A stretch of DNA of 64,000 nucleotides from assembly GCA_019637395.1 (NCBI GenBank), contig JAHBVR010000005.1:1-64000 (forward strand), read 5' to 3'. The first letter of the stretch is position 1, and each line of letters begins with the position of its first letter. The notes under the pieces are model-generated. The model was not told the origin of the DNA and made no database searches. It saw nothing but the letters and a program-made list of their open reading frames with translations. Positions 40,599 through 49,926 of the stretch are shown here, one piece after another. This stretch comes from Vulcanimicrobiota bacterium. GTDB taxonomy: Bacteria > Vulcanimicrobiota > Xenobia > Xenobiales > JADMJV01. A program made the translations under genes and the position numbers.

Positions 40599-41317
40599 CG
40601 GGATTGCACCACCACGGTGTCGTGGAGCTGGCCCGGCTCGGCCAGGGAACGGCGCACGCGCCAACCGGCCAGGGCCTCTTGTGGCAGGGAGTAATTGAAG
40701 ATACGGCGATAGTCGTTGGCGTAGCGAACCACCGCCTGGATTCCGGGGTTTGCTCTCAGAATGCGACGCAGATGGGAGGCCTTGTCGTCAACCAGCGAGG
40801 CGATCCAGCAGTGGGTGTAGGCGGCCAGGTCGCAGCGAGACAAGTTTCCCCAGCGAACTTCCAGGCGGCAGTCGGGAGCCAGGCGTTCCAGAGTGGCGTG
40901 GGCCAGGCTGGTGGCGCGCAGGTCCCAGTCCAGACTGGTCACCTGGCAGTCGAAGTGGCGGGCCAGGCAGAGGGGAGAGACTGGCAAGGCGCCTCCGCCC
41001 ACGAAGAGGATGCGCGAGTCGCCGGCGACCTCGGCGGCGGCGGCTTCGGCCAGCGTGAAGTGAGAGGTTTGCAGCAGATATTCGCCGACGCGCTGGAGAC
41101 TCAAGGCCAAGGACTTTTCCAGAAGGCCGGCGGCCTTGATAGTCAGGCTCTGCAGGTGCAAGATCCGTTCTTCCGCCAGAGCGACGGGCTCTCGGGTCGT
41201 TTTCAGCCAGGCACAGAGGCGGTCGAGAGAGGACTGCAAACGCTGGGTCTGCGAGGTTTGCAGCGCTTGTTCGATGTCGGCGGCGAGATGCTCCAGAGAG
41301 GAGGTTAAGAGAGTCAT
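40595..41317 (-). CDS. cntL: Nicotianamine synthase-like enzyme (CntL type)
   Basis: A 240-residue protein matching bacterial CntL (~270 residues) in layout: a helical N-terminus (1-95), then a SAM-binding Rossmann domain with RILFVGGGALPVSPLCLA (residues ~102-119) and DWDLRATSLAHATL, and the family-typical C-terminal VVRYANDYRRIFNYSLPQE, which parallels the RFGD-IFNYPSQE segment of Staphylococcus aureus CntL. CntL transfers the aminobutyrate moiety of SAM to histidine. The ATG at 41317 overlaps the permease stop. No histidine racemase (CntK) is in the window, as in the pseudopaline pathway, so L-His would be the substrate. The opine dehydrogenase is at 53445. Confidence 0.87.
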   Translation of the reverse strand: MTLLTSSLEHLAADIEQALQTSQTQRLQSSLDRLCAWLKTTREPVALAEERILHLQSLTIKAAGLLEKSLALSLQRVGEYLLQTSHFTLAEAAAAEVAGDSRILFVGGGALPVSPLCLARHFDCQVTSLDWDLRATSLAHATLERLAPDCRLEVRWGNLSRCDLAAYTHCWIASLVDDKASHLRRILRANPGIQAVVRYANDYRRIFNYSLPQEALAGWRVRRSLAEPGQLHDTVVVQSR

Positions 41318-42705
41318 CCGAGGTTTCTCCTTGCGTTGGTCCGGGCCAGGACCAGAAATAGACTGCTGGTCAAGCAAAGGGCCAGCAGGGACTCTCCCAC
41401 CCGGCCGGAGTTCGGCCGGGGCTGGAAGCGCCAGGTTTGCAGGCGTTCCAGCAGTTTCGAATACTCTTGAGGGTTGAGCTTGCGCTCGGCGAAGATCTCC
41501 GGCAGCAGCAGGTCCTGGAGCTGGCGATGAGCCTGGTCCAGTCCCTCGAGAAAGAGGATTTCGGCAGTCAGATCGGTGCCGGCCAGGGAGTCGAAGTTCT
41601 GCTGCAAATTGAGCGGAGGGCACAGCAAGCCGGCTCGGTAGGTCCACAGTTCCCGCTCTTTCAAGCCGTCCAGGTAGGCGGAGGCATCCGCAGCCACGCG
41701 GTCGTCCGCCACCAGCTGGTTGGCAAAATACCAGCTCCAGGTAAATTTCTCCGGGTCGGGACGGCAGAGGGTGGCCCAGCGAGGATGAAGTTTGAGAAAC
41801 TCTTCGGCCATGGCTTTCTTGTCCTGGTCCCAGCCCTCGTGGGTGGATTGGCGGGCCTGCAGAGTCAGCCGGTAACCGCGGTCCAGGGGGAGGGCCCGCT
41901 GAATGGCCAGATTGGTCAGACTGGGCAGCAGGGTCGTGAAGACCAGCCAGCAGCCCAGCAGGACGATGGCGTTCCAACTGGAGTTACGGCCGAAAGAAAC
42001 GATCCAGAGCACCAGGGCGATCCAGAAGAGCAGGTAGCCGTTCAGTAGGGCCAGCCAGGGCCAAATGGCTCCCGAGGCGCCGCTGGCGAGCCAGCCCAGG
42101 CCAAGCAGGGCGTTCATCGCCAGGGTCAGCAAGCCCACCCGCAAGAGCAATTTCAAGCCTAAAACCTGCGCCAGAGGCAGGCTGGCCGTCTGAAGCAGGC
42201 GCAAGGTTCCCTTTTCTTCCTCCCCCGAGCGGAGATTGTAGGTGAGGGCAATGATGGCCAGGGGCAGCAATTGGACGACGACCACGCTCAAGTCGAAGTT
42301 GCCGGCCATCAGCTTGATTGGATTCTCCAGATTGGAATCGTACTTCTGGCTTTGCAGGCTGAGCAGGCGCAGGCCCAGGCAGTAGGGATGCAGGTCGCGC
42401 ACTCCCAGGGCCAGGGCGGCCTGGGGCAGCGGCTCGTGGACGGCCGGCAAATTGAGATAAAATCCTACTCGACCGGCCGCTTCTTGCTTGCCGAAACGGG
42501 CGTTCAGATAGGAGGAGTCCATGGCCTTCTGACGGGCCGGAAAGGCGGCCATGACGGCCTGCTGGTGAGCCAGTTCCTGGCGGCCGTAGAACAGGGCGTA
42601 ACCACCCGATAGCAGCAGCAGGACGAGCGCCGCCAGGGAACCGCGGCTGCGCAGCAATAAAAGGAACTCATAGCGAAGAATGGTGGTCAGAACGGCCAAA
42701 GACAT
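41314..42705 (-). CDS. ABC-2-type transporter permease (DUF3526-like), second subunit
   Basis: A 463-residue membrane protein: first helix near 20-35 (FLLLLRSRGSLAALVLLLLS), a long periplasmic region, then five more hydrophobic segments (e.g. VVVVQLLPLAIIALTYNL, IWPWLALLNGYLLFWIALVLW, AIVLLGCWLVFTTLLP) and a final helix near the C-terminus (LLALCLTSSLFLVLA). The ATG at 42705 overlaps the preceding permease stop; a longer upstream frame is an artefact. With 42705-44132 and the ATPase it forms a complete exporter directly coupled to cntL. Confidence 0.82.
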   Translation of the reverse strand: MSLAVLTTILRYEFLLLLRSRGSLAALVLLLLSGGYALFYGRQELAHQQAVMAAFPARQKAMDSSYLNARFGKQEAAGRVGFYLNLPAVHEPLPQAALALGVRDLHPYCLGLRLLSLQSQKYDSNLENPIKLMAGNFDLSVVVVQLLPLAIIALTYNLRSGEEEKGTLRLLQTASLPLAQVLGLKLLLRVGLLTLAMNALLGLGWLASGASGAIWPWLALLNGYLLFWIALVLWIVSFGRNSSWNAIVLLGCWLVFTTLLPSLTNLAIQRALPLDRGYRLTLQARQSTHEGWDQDKKAMAEEFLKLHPRWATLCRPDPEKFTWSWYFANQLVADDRVAADASAYLDGLKERELWTYRAGLLCPPLNLQQNFDSLAGTDLTAEILFLEGLDQAHRQLQDLLLPEIFAERKLNPQEYSKLLERLQTWRFQPRPNSGRVGESLLALCLTSSLFLVLARTNARRNLG

Positions 42706-44132
42706 CAGACCGCCTGCACTCTCTGGCGAGCCAGGCCAGTGACCAGCAGCACGTTCAGAAAAATCAGGCAGAGGGCGGCCGGGAGACAGCGCAGCAGGGA
42801 GGTCCGGATCGCGGGGGGACGGTAGCCAAACTCGGGAAACTCTTTCCAATGGTCCCTGGCCAGGCGCTGCTCTTTATCACCGGCGTAGGATATCTGTTGG
42901 CTGTGGAGCTGGTTGAGGTGGTCGACCATTTGAAAGCGATAGGCCTCGGCCTGGCGCTGGAAATCGGCGAAATCGAGGTAGCCGGACATCGACAAAGCCA
43001 TCGAGGCCTCGCGAAGGTCCAGGTAGGGGTCGAGGAGGCCGGCCCAGGTGCCGAGCCGGTTCTGTTTTTCGAAGAGAGCCTGCAGCCGATCGTAGTGGCG
43101 CGCGTAGATCTCCGAGCTGCGGCGCTCGCCTTCGCGCATGGTGATTCCGTTGAAATTAACGGGTAGCTGTTCCACCTTGTCCACCCGGTATTTCTTCAGA
43201 AGCTCTTGTTGCAGGCCATGGAACTTCGCGTCCTTGGAGTCGTGACCGTTGCCCGCCTCGGAGACGTCATGATGGAGCGCGAATTCGAATTCCGGCTTGG
43301 AAGGAGTGGGCCAGAAACGCTCGGCCAGATTGGGAAGGCTGCGCGGGACCAGCCACAGAGCCAGGGCCCAGAACCCGAGCAGCAGCGCGAGCGAGGCGGT
43401 GCTGCTGGGCGAGCGGGCCGAGACCAGCACGGCCAGCATTTGCCAGAGCAAAAAGTAGGCGAGGTAAAAGAGGCTTAAGGCCAGCACCCGCACCAGAGAA
43501 TCCGGCGAACCGCCAGCCAGCGCCGCGATGGCGCAGAAACCGAAGACGGGTAGCCAGACCAGGGCCAACACCGGCCAGCCGGCCAGAACCTTTCCAAGCA
43601 AAAGAGCCCGGGAAGTGACGCCCTGGCACCACAGCAGACGCAAGGTATGCCGTTCTCTCTCGAGCGTTACGGCGCCGAAGGCGGAGAAAATGATGAACAG
43701 GGGAACGTAAACCTGCAGCACGTTGGCGGTGGACAGTTGGCCGAAGCGCAGGACACTGGTGCTCTGGCGCGACTCCCCGAAATTGGCGGGGTTCTGGCGG
43801 TGGGCTTCTAGAAAGATGGAGTTGCCTACGAAAGAATCGATGCCGAAGTCGAAATAAGCCAGCGGCGAACGCGGGCGAAAAGCCACGAAACCATAATGGG
43901 CCACGCGGTGGGGATGGCGGTCGGGCTGGTTCTGGAATTGCCGCTCGACCTCGGCCTGAAGGGCCGCGCGCTGCGCCTCCAGATTGGCGGCCTGGCGCCG
44001 GCCCACGGCCACGGACAGGAGCAGAAGAATTGCGATCAGGGCGCTCAGCCACCGGAGCCCCTGATTGCGCCGCAACTCTATAAATTCGCGAGCGGCGATG
44101 CGCAACGCCTGATCGAGCTCCGGGACGCGCAT
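42705..44132 (-). CDS. ABC-2-type transporter permease (DUF3526-like), first subunit
   Basis: A 475-residue permease homologous in plan to the next gene: helix 1 near 27-45 (WLSALIAILLLLSVAVG), a large extracytoplasmic loop with coiled-coil character, then helices around VYVPLFIIFSAFGAVTL, VLALVWLPVFGFCAIAAL, VLALSLFYLAYFLLWQMLAVL and SLALLLGFWALALWLVP, and a last helix at the C-terminus. ERERHTLRLLWCQGVTSRALLLGK is the coupling-helix region contacting the ATPase. It starts at ATG 44132, immediately after the ATPase stop. Confidence 0.82.
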   Translation of the reverse strand: MRVPELDQALRIAAREFIELRRNQGLRWLSALIAILLLLSVAVGRRQAANLEAQRAALQAEVERQFQNQPDRHPHRVAHYGFVAFRPRSPLAYFDFGIDSFVGNSIFLEAHRQNPANFGESRQSTSVLRFGQLSTANVLQVYVPLFIIFSAFGAVTLERERHTLRLLWCQGVTSRALLLGKVLAGWPVLALVWLPVFGFCAIAALAGGSPDSLVRVLALSLFYLAYFLLWQMLAVLVSARSPSSTASLALLLGFWALALWLVPRSLPNLAERFWPTPSKPEFEFALHHDVSEAGNGHDSKDAKFHGLQQELLKKYRVDKVEQLPVNFNGITMREGERRSSEIYARHYDRLQALFEKQNRLGTWAGLLDPYLDLREASMALSMSGYLDFADFQRQAEAYRFQMVDHLNQLHSQQISYAGDKEQRLARDHWKEFPEFGYRPPAIRTSLLRCLPAALCLIFLNVLLVTGLARQRVQAV

Positions 44133-44858
44133 CTAATTGCGGCCCTGCATATGGCTGAGGTAGAGACGTTCCAGGTCGGAGTGGGCCAGCTCGGAGGTGG
44201 CCAGACATTCGACCAGACGGCCGGCCTTCATGATGCCCACTCGGGTACCCGTTTCCTTGGCACGGAAGATATCGTGGGTGACCATCAAGATGGCGGTGCC
44301 GCGAGCGCTCAGGCGCAGTAACAGTTCGCCGAATTCGTTGGAGGCTTTGGGATCCAGTCCGCTGGTGGGCTCATCCAGCAGTAAGACCCGGGCGTTCTTG
44401 ACGATAGCCAGGGCGATGCCGACTTTTTGACGCATGCCTTTGGAATAGCCCCCGACTCGGCGGGCATGAGCCTCCGGTTGCAAACCCGCTTCTTCGAGAG
44501 CTGAAGTCAGGAGGGACGTGGTGGCTTTTATGCCGGAGAGGCTGGCGAAAAAGCCGAGGTTCTCCAGGCCGGTGAGTTCCGGATAGAGCATGACCGTTTC
44601 CGGAATATAGGCGAGCAAGCTTTTGGTCAGCCGCGACTCTCGAACCACATTGTGACCCAAGATGCGCGGCTCGCCGCTGGTAGGCTCGACCAGGTTCAAG
44701 AAGAGGTTGACGGTGGTGGTTTTCCCGGCACCGTTAGAGCCGAGCAAGCAGAAGACTTCCCCCTGTTCGATGCGCAGGTTCAGGCTGTCGAGAGCCACCA
44801 GCGAGCCATAGTGTTTGCTCAGATCCACCGCTTCCAATGCGGGGGCGTCCGCCGACAT
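44133..44858 (-). CDS. ABC transporter ATP-binding protein
   Basis: A 241-residue ATPase: Walker A GSNGAGKTTT (residues ~39-48), signature YSKGMRQKVGIALA (~138-151), Walker B VLLLDEPTSGLDP (~158-170) and the switch His in VTHDIF. The DrrA/CcmA-like sequence fits ABC-2 exporters. It energises the two permeases that follow. Export of the metallophore or its precursor is inferred from coupling to cntL. Confidence 0.94.
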   Translation of the reverse strand: MSADAPALEAVDLSKHYGSLVALDSLNLRIEQGEVFCLLGSNGAGKTTTVNLFLNLVEPTSGEPRILGHNVVRESRLTKSLLAYIPETVMLYPELTGLENLGFFASLSGIKATTSLLTSALEEAGLQPEAHARRVGGYSKGMRQKVGIALAIVKNARVLLLDEPTSGLDPKASNEFGELLLRLSARGTAILMVTHDIFRAKETGTRVGIMKAGRLVECLATSELAHSDLERLYLSHMQGRN

Positions 44859-45403
44859 CAGACCTCCAGGGCTCGGCCGTAAAGCTTGACGTCGTCCACC
44901 TGCAGACCTTCCCGCTGATCCTGGCTATCGCTCTGAAGTCGAAAGCGGAACTGGATTTCTTTGTTTTCCCAGCCGTTCAAAGCCAGCGAGTAAAAGCCCC
45001 AGTCCGACTGGCCGGAGAAGCGGGCCAGTTCCACCCAGTCGTGGCGCAAGGTCTTATGCGCGTGGTTCTCGGCGATCTCCACCGTGACCGGGTCGGCCCC
45101 GGGCTGGGTGTCAAAGCGCAGGGCGAACTCGAGGCGCGGATCTTTGACGTCGAGGCGGATGGGCTGGCTGACCAGGCGCACGTTGGCGTTGGGTTCGTAG
45201 GGCCCGTCAGGGCTCTCGGTAAAGACCTTTCCTCGGCCGTCGGCCTCGACTCGGCCCCAGGGACCGCGCAGCAGCCAGGTGTCATTGGCCTGCTCCATAT
45301 CGTCCTGGAGGAGGACCACTTCCTCGCCGGGTTGCGGGTGCTGTTGGCGGGGCTGCGAGGGACGAGTGCTCGCGGAGGGGTGGAGGGAGGATGGGATGTG
45401 CAT
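44858..45403 (-). CDS. Jelly-roll (MAM/immune-inhibitor-A-like) domain protein
   Basis: A 181-residue protein. After ~25 low-complexity residues there is a beta-rich domain with DDMEQANDTWLLRGPWGRVE, YEPNANVRLVSQPIRL, LEFALRFDTQ, WGFYSLALNGWENKEIQFRFRLQSD and a terminal LQVDDVKLYG, the pattern of the MAM-like domain in immune inhibitor A peptidases. No protease motif or signal peptide is present. It is the first gene of the exporter/cntL operon, with its start about 100 bases from the Zur box at 45504, and its stop overlaps the ATPase start. Its role is unknown. Confidence 0.55.
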   Translation of the reverse strand: MHIPSSLHPSASTRPSQPRQQHPQPGEEVVLLQDDMEQANDTWLLRGPWGRVEADGRGKVFTESPDGPYEPNANVRLVSQPIRLDVKDPRLEFALRFDTQPGADPVTVEIAENHAHKTLRHDWVELARFSGQSDWGFYSLALNGWENKEIQFRFRLQSDSQDQREGLQVDDVKLYGRALEV

Positions 45404-45503
45404 TTTAGGACCGACCTTAGTTCTTTATTTCGATTTATCTCTGTGGGCTTATCATAGGGCCCGGTTCGTCCCCCACAGGTTACCGGCTCGTTAACACTTG
45501 ATA

Positions 45504-45521
45504 ATGATAGTCTAATATCGT
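45504..45521. promoter_or_regulatory. Predicted Zur (Fur-family) box, site 3
   Basis: ATGATA-GTCTAA-TATCGT with an extra TTGATA half-site six bases earlier (45498), located between the CobW stop at 45533 and the operon that ends with cntL. Confidence 0.62.
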
Positions 45522-45532
45522 TTTGAGTGGGC

Positions 45533-46726
45533 CTACCATGCGGGGAACGGATCCGGAAAGGTTCGCCAGCTCTCCGGACCGCCGGCCAGTTCCGGGTCGG
45601 TCAACAGACAGGCCTGGAACATTTCGCGAACTTTGGAAGGTTCCAGGTCCAGGCCGATGACCACCAGTTCCTGGCGCCGGTCTCCGAAGGGTTCTTGCCA
45701 GCGCGAGAGGATCCAGGGGTCGTCTTGAGAGGGCCATTCGTTTAGCGGAATCTCCGCCCACCACTTTCCTTTAGCTTCGAGGCGCAGGGAACTGCCAGCC
45801 TGGGACCAGTAGCCGATTCGGTCGGGATGGCTGGCCAGCCAGAAGAAGCCTTTGACGCGGAGGATTCCCTCCATGGAGTTTTGCACGGCCTGCCAGAGAC
45901 GCTCGGGGTGAAAAGGGCGTCGCGCCCGATAGACCAGACTGGAAATCCCATATTCCTCGGTTTCCGGGACGTGCTCCGCCGGAGTCAGGGAGAGCAGTTC
46001 GCGGGTCCACTCCGGCCCTTGCTCGGACCGGGTCGGGTCGTACTTACCGGTGTCTAACACCTGGCTCGGGTCCACCTGGGAATACTGGCACTCGATCAGT
46101 TCGGCGCGCGGGTTCAGCCGGGTCAGCAGAGTGCGGATGTCCTGAAGTTCCTGAGCACCGACCAGGTCGATTTTGTTGAGCAGGAGGATATCGGCAAACT
46201 CCACCTGGTCGACCAACAGGTCGACCAGGGAGCGCTCGTCGCTGCGCTCGGCCCCGAAGTCGGCGCGCTCCCAGAGATCCTCGGAACTGTAATAGTTGTT
46301 GAAAAAATTCAGGCAGTCTATGACGGTGACCATGGTGTCCAGACGGGCCACCTTGCTCAGCGAGTAGCCGTTCTCGTCCGTAAAGGAGAAGGTGGCGGCC
46401 ACCGGCAGGGGTTCGGAGATGCCGGTGGATTCGATAATCAAATAGTCATAGGCTTTTTCGTCGGCCAGCTTACCAACCTGTTCCCACAGGTCTTCTCGTA
46501 AAGTGCAGCAGATGCAGCCGTTGCTCATTTCGACAAGTTTGGCTTCGGTCTTTTCCAGGCGGAGGTCCCTGACCAGATGGGCGTCCACGTTCCATTCACT
46601 CATGTCGTTGACGATGAGGGCGATTTTCTTGTCCTGGAGGTGGGCCAGCAGATGGGTCAGGAGAGTGGTCTTGCCGCTGCCGAGAAAGCCGCTGAGGACG
46701 GTGACCGGGAGTAGGGGAGGAGTCAT
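45533..46726 (-). CDS. CobW/COG0523 GTPase (predicted zinc metallochaperone), copy 1
   Basis: A 397-residue G3E GTPase. Walker A is GFLGSGKTTLL (residues ~13-23), the metal-binding motif is NGCICCTLRED (CxCC, ~67-77), then ESTGISEP (Walker B/guanine sensing), LNKIDLV (G4) and a C-terminal CobW_C domain with RPFHPERLWQ and EPFGDRRQELVVIG. Zur-controlled members of this family deliver zinc to essential clients (ZNG1-type). The ATG at 46726 is fixed by the family N-terminus LPVTVLSGFLGSGKT; it overlaps the upstream stop. It shares a similar plan with the copy at 47713. Confidence 0.92.
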   Translation of the reverse strand: MTPPLLPVTVLSGFLGSGKTTLLTHLLAHLQDKKIALIVNDMSEWNVDAHLVRDLRLEKTEAKLVEMSNGCICCTLREDLWEQVGKLADEKAYDYLIIESTGISEPLPVAATFSFTDENGYSLSKVARLDTMVTVIDCLNFFNNYYSSEDLWERADFGAERSDERSLVDLLVDQVEFADILLLNKIDLVGAQELQDIRTLLTRLNPRAELIECQYSQVDPSQVLDTGKYDPTRSEQGPEWTRELLSLTPAEHVPETEEYGISSLVYRARRPFHPERLWQAVQNSMEGILRVKGFFWLASHPDRIGYWSQAGSSLRLEAKGKWWAEIPLNEWPSQDDPWILSRWQEPFGDRRQELVVIGLDLEPSKVREMFQACLLTDPELAGGPESWRTFPDPFPAW

Positions 46727-47133
46727 GGCGTGAAAGTTTCTTTCCATTTTCTCCGCAGCGGCCGCAGGGCCGGCGGGCAGAGGCGCAGCAAGCGCTGGCG
46801 GTGGTCGGGGCGATGGGAAGTTATCCAGTTTTCGTATTCCGCCAGGTGAGCCCGTAGCTTTTGCCATCCCTCGCGGAACGGTAGGGGAGACGAGCCGGCT
46901 GGGATTTCCGGTGGGATGGTCCCGGGCGGCACGCGATAGAAGCGGCCCTCCTCCCGCGAGTAGAGAATTCCCTCTTCGGCCAGAGACAGCCCCAACTGGT
47001 GGAGCCAGAGATTCCCGCGCCGATAGAGGGAGGGCCCAACGTGTTGAAAGCCACCTTGGGTGAGCAAGTCCAGGCGCGCGTCCTGCCCCAGCATCCAGAA
47101 GTAGACGCGCAGAGGATTGGCCAGGCCAGTCAA
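46723..47133 (-). CDS. Hypothetical protein in the CobW operon
   Basis: A 136-residue basic, helical protein of unknown family, ending in a run of Arg/Pro/Leu (RLCPPALRPLRRKWKE). The TTG start at 47133 overlaps the DUF1826 stop (TTGA) and its own stop overlaps the CobW ATG, so it is part of the coupled chain. There is no signal peptide, cysteine cluster or membrane segment. Its company suggests a zinc-homeostasis accessory role. Confidence 0.55.
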   Translation of the reverse strand: MTGLANPLRVYFWMLGQDARLDLLTQGGFQHVGPSLYRRGNLWLHQLGLSLAEEGILYSREEGRFYRVPPGTIPPEIPAGSSPLPFREGWQKLRAHLAEYENWITSHRPDHRQRLLRLCPPALRPLRRKWKETFTP

Positions 47134-47712
47134 ACTACGTCCAATTTGAGGACCAGGCTACCCGGGTCTCCCGGCCGCGACGGCGGACTCTTGTGGTAGA
47201 GAGGAGTGGCCTTGGCTTGCTTGCCTTTCATGACCAGCACGTCCCACTCTCGGGCCTGCCGCACGTCCTCGGGTCGGAGCACGATGTCTTCGTTGCAGGT
47301 GCCTTTGGCCTCGGCCGCCCGCAGGTCGACGTTGTCTTCGTCCAGCCAGAGGGTGCCGGGCCCGCGATAGGTGCAGACCAGTCGGAGCGGGACGTTGTCG
47401 GCGTGATAGCGGACGCAGGGGCGCTGCTTGTCGAACTGCAGCTGGCAGTGAGGCACTTCCAATTCGCGGCAGAAAACGCCGACCAGGCCGGTGACGTCGT
47501 CCAGCCAGTCGAGGGCCAGCGGGTTACGCCAGAAGCGAGCCGGGAAGGCGGAAGCCAGCCGATGGCGGACCTGATCCGGGGAAAGAATCTGGCGGAACTC
47601 GCTCAGGTCGGGCAGGATGGAATCCAGCATGGCGGCGGAGCCCGGATAGGGCTTACGCCGCCACAGGGCCAGGGATTGAGGGCTGGAACGAAAGCCGAGC
47701 AAATCCTCGGCT

Positions 47713-48884
<1,172 letters not shown>

Positions 48885-48888
<4 letters not shown>

Positions 48889-49421
48889 GCCGGCTCCAGC
48901 GAAGTGGCGCGCAGCCCTTTTGGGCCTTGTTCCACGGTTACGTAGACGCGGTCGCCGCGGCGCAACCCCATTCGCTCGAAGTGAGATCGGTGGACGAAGA
49001 TTTCCAGTCCGTCGCGATCGCTTTTGACGAACATGAAGCGCCCCTCCGGGTCTACGGAGCAGATCTCGCAGGCGACCGGGCCTGAGGGCGCGCGCAGATT
49101 TTCCTGGGGGCGGCGCGGCGGCCGGCCCGAGTCCCGAAAATCGCGGCCGAAACCCCGTCCGGAGCGATCCTGGCCGGGACCGTCGCGGGGAATACGCGGT
49201 CGAGGAGGCAGGTTGGACTCTTTGGTGACCACCACGTCGTAGGCCTCGGCCCCGCGCGGAGCCGTGCGGGTTTTGAAGAGCACTTCCTGCCCTTCGATCA
49301 GTTCGTCCCGGCCGGGACCCAGGTTGCTGCGATGAATGAAAACGTCCCCTTCGGGAGCTCCCGAGATAAAACCATAGGCTTTATTCGGGTCGTAAAATTT
49401 GACTCGACCTTGATACTCCAT
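48885..49421 (-). CDS. Cold-shock-domain protein with RG-rich linker and second OB-like domain
   Basis: A 178-residue protein. Residues 1-62 are a CspA-type fold (GRVKFYDPNKAYGFISG with RNP1, then DVFIHRSNL with RNP2). A disordered Arg/Gly/Pro linker (~70-115, RSGRGFGRDFRDSGRPPRRP) leads to a second domain (EICSVDPEGRFMFVKSDRDG, EIFVHRSHFERMGLRRGDRVYV) that looks like a divergent cold-shock repeat. It likely binds RNA. The ATG at 49421 has AAGG ten bases upstream. As first gene after the best Zur box it is an unusual member of a zinc operon. Confidence 0.85.
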
Positions 49422-49465
49422 GATGCACACGCCTTGTAGAAGATATGGTCCGGCTGGTCCGGAAC

Positions 49466-49489
49466 ATGATATTGATAATACAATATCAT
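49466..49489. promoter_or_regulatory. Predicted Zur (Fur-family) box, site 4 (best palindrome)
   Basis: ATGATATTG-ATAATA-CAATATCAT is a perfect 9-bp inverted repeat, 45 bases before the cold-shock gene; the inner TTGATA-ATACAA-TATCAT at 49472-49489 matches the shared consensus. Confidence 0.72.
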
Positions 49490-49734
49490 TAACTCGTCAA
49501 GGCAAGGAGATTCGTCAAAGTCGGCGGCAGCCGCCTCCAGCTTGCCCAGCGCGCCAAGCAAAAGCCGCGCTGGTGGTAGACGATCGCCAGGGATTCGGGG
49601 GATGGGCAGCGCCGCGCCGCTTCGTCCGACTTTCCTTCGTAGTCGAGTTGGCCGGGAGCGATGTGCAAGTCTACGGCCCGTCGGAACCGCCATTCGTTCA
49701 GAACGACGTGGATGCAGAGTGCCTTCTTTTTCAT
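49489..49734 (-). CDS. Small hypothetical protein (81 aa, start uncertain)
   Basis: The frame from ATG 49734 reads KKKALCIHVVLNEWRFRRAVD, HIAPGQLDYEGKSDEAARR and AIVYHQRGFCLARWASWRRL, a compact sequence that looks like a real protein of unknown family. The ATG has GGAG too close to it (directly adjacent); an upstream in-frame ATG at 49887 would place the start inside the Zur-like site at 49870, so the true start is unresolved. Its 3' end touches the Zur box at 49466. Overlapping plus-strand frames are not convincing. Confidence 0.38.
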   Translation of the reverse strand: MKKKALCIHVVLNEWRFRRAVDLHIAPGQLDYEGKSDEAARRCPSPESLAIVYHQRGFCLARWASWRRLPPTLTNLLALTS

Positions 49735-49869
49735 CTCCGGGGCTTTGGCGAGGTCAGTAGATGGGGGCCCACGGTCCCGGCGGCGATGTCGTCGAGAATG
49801 TGCACTGGCAGGCTTGCGAGAGTCAATGCCAGAGGACGTGGAGGCTGGCCTCCACATGTCGGAATTGTT

Positions 49870-49887
49870 GCGATAATGAGATCTCAA
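49870..49887. promoter_or_regulatory. Weaker Zur-like box, site 5
   Basis: GCGATA-ATGAGA-TCTCAA is a partial match to TTGATA-N6-TATCAA, within a wider palindrome TTGCGAT-N6-ATCTCAA (49868-49887). It lies 40 bases before the secreted-protein gene at 49927. Confidence 0.42.
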
Positions 49888-49926
49888 AACCTTTAGTCTG
49901 GACAGGGGCCGGTCTGGCTATTATTA

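Noticed and set aside
40595-41977. 460-codon version of the cntL frame
   Set aside because: The first ~220 residues lie antisense/out of frame within the permease gene; the family N-terminus and ATGA overlap fix the start at 41317.
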